From assembly GCA_940671915.1 (NCBI GenBank), contig CALNVZ010000174.1, forward strand, positions 1,021,125 to 1,085,124: 64,000 nt of DNA, in the 5' to 3' direction. Shown piece after piece: positions 62,794-64,000 of this stretch. The translations under genes and the position numbers were made by a program. Within the stretch, counting starts at the first letter, position 1, and each line of letters begins with the position of its first letter. The notes under the pieces are model-generated. The model made no database searches, had not been told where the DNA came from, and saw only the letters and a program-made list of their open reading frames with translations. This DNA comes from Paracentrotus lividus. Taxonomy: Eukaryota > Echinodermata > Echinoidea > Camarodonta > Echinidae.

Positions 62794-64000
62794 GTGTTGG
62801 CTATAGCTTAGCATCAGAGAGATTGAGATGAATTAGGAATAAATACAACATGAAGAAAAACTAATACAAAAATCAAAGTAGAAATAAAGGCAAAAACATT
62901 CAAACTTACTGTATAGACTCAAAAGTGACAAATGTACATGTAATTAAAGCTCAAATTTTGTCATTTTGGAATTGTTTTAACACTTGAATTTAATGGTAAA
63001 ATACAATAACTTCTGAATTGTTTCCTTTCAGGTATAATGCCCTACAATGTCACATTCTCTCTGTTCAGATGCTCCTAAATACAAAATGCACAAAAAATTA
63101 AATCTAAATCAAAATAAATAAAATTCAAGCCCATTCCGTTCCAAATCTAACTCTTAATCCTAGACACCCACTACAATGTATGATAGACATGACATTTGAT
63201 GAATAAGCATCCCAATGATCTGTTGAATTGCAAGGAGAAATCCTATCTTTTCAGATCGGCAGCAAGCTGGCATATTGCACAGTAATGTTCACTTCTCAAA
63301 TTGAAAAATCAATTTAAATTAGGGAAAAGATATTAGTGCCGACTGAGTGAACAAAAGGCAATGCCCTGGTTGCCTAGCATCTTGCCTCATTACCATCAGT
63401 GCTATTGACTCGCAGTGATGTATTTACTTTATGCTTTTTCTCTCACTTTCTCTCTCTTCCTCTCTACAGCTCTGTCTTTCTCTTTCTCTTGTACCAAAAT
63501 TTCCACTCGTGCTCTGTAGTCCAAAGTTTTGATTCCGATTACTTGATTTTTACGTTTGAATGTTTTATTTTAATGAAATCTGCAAGTTGGTCATTGCTTC
63601 AGGTGTTGACATGTACCAAAAATATAGTAAAATCACCATTTTAACCGGTAAAAATTTGCTCTTTGGCAATTGATTGACAGAAAAAACAATTTTCTCTAAA
63701 AAGTTACAACCACAGACAAACAAAAAATTGCCCATTAGAAATTTGAAGAACATAGATTTTGTGCAGAATAGATTTTTTTGGGGCCAGTTCTTGATATAAT
63801 ATTCATAGCATAGTATGATGTAAAGCTTAATTGAGATGATCCCATTTTGACAAATCTAGGCCAGAAGATCTCTAGGCTGTGACGCAGAGTGTATTTTAAT
63901 ATCAAATTCGGACATGTTCTTCAACTTCAAGGCTCCTCGTTCATATTGTTAAAGTTACATCTCTGCCCGACTCTATTTTTCAATGCTAGTAAAAAAATAA
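62794..64000. other. Intronic stretch to the window end
   Basis: AT-rich, with a CT-rich tract at about 63440-63490. No exon, repeat boundary or SIK kinase motif recognised. Confidence 0.55.

Larger units (their letters stand above)
23803..64000 (+). other. Probable first intron of the SIK gene (runs off the window)
   Basis: The exon ends at a consensus donor, and the expected next exon (encoding roughly VAIKIIDK) was not found by reading the plus strand to the window end. If the gene is intact, intron 1 is at least 40 kb. It is filled mainly by non-autonomous transposons and fold-back repeats. Long first introns are usual for SIK3 in vertebrates (known). An alternative is that the gene is split by misassembly near 26 kb or at the gap. 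Confidence 0.6.

Overview
This is a eukaryotic, AT-rich, intron-like window with very little coding sequence. It is almost certainly from a marine invertebrate deuterostome. I favour an echinoderm, probably a sea urchin, on repeat style: abundant TACATGTA/GGCCTAC words, fold-back elements ending in AGGGGAAGTTCACCCT, 'atgcctccgcc' elements, and many palindromic non-autonomous DNA transposons. That assignment is inference from general familiarity, not from a search. I see no rRNA, tRNA, CRISPR array or operon.

Region 1 (1-26018) is one ~13 kb segment present twice, head to tail. Copy A is 1-12835 and copy B is 12850-26018, joined by a poly-C tract. Blocks occur in the same order in both, and much of the difference is single-base gain or loss spread throughout, as expected of unpolished long reads or a false assembly duplication. 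Base 1 of the window matches the first base of copy B, so the window may begin at a contig end. Copy B carries the one gene I can name with confidence: the first coding exon (23638-23802, +) of a salt-inducible kinase, closest to SIK3. It has a good start context, an upstream in-frame stop, the glycine-rich ATP loop and a consensus donor. The copy-A counterpart (10407-10562) is frame-broken.

Region 2 (26019-64000) is cleaner sequence with one 277-base assembly gap (57393-57669). I found no second SIK kinase exon, so this is read as a first intron of at least 40 kb. It is packed with non-autonomous elements: a 3.4 kb element with eight copies of TAATGTCCGTAACG (29046-32404); an 'atgcctccgcc' element (34526-35258); a 1.8 kb palindrome (35901-37689); a TA-flanked MITE (39869-40843); fold-backs at 41811, 43182, 46003, 47221 and 53078; and two inverted copies of a ~1.8-2.0 kb hAT-like element with target duplications (48516-50291 and 60757-62786).

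Two intronic signals stand out. At 45842 a textbook acceptor abuts a textbook donor (a recursive-splicing ratchet point), followed 116 bases later by a second donor, the layout of a recursive-splice exon. At 56128-56457, on the minus strand, there is an open, acceptor-preceded, stop-terminated candidate last exon of an unrecognised protein. The other open frames are low-complexity translations or lie in palindromes.
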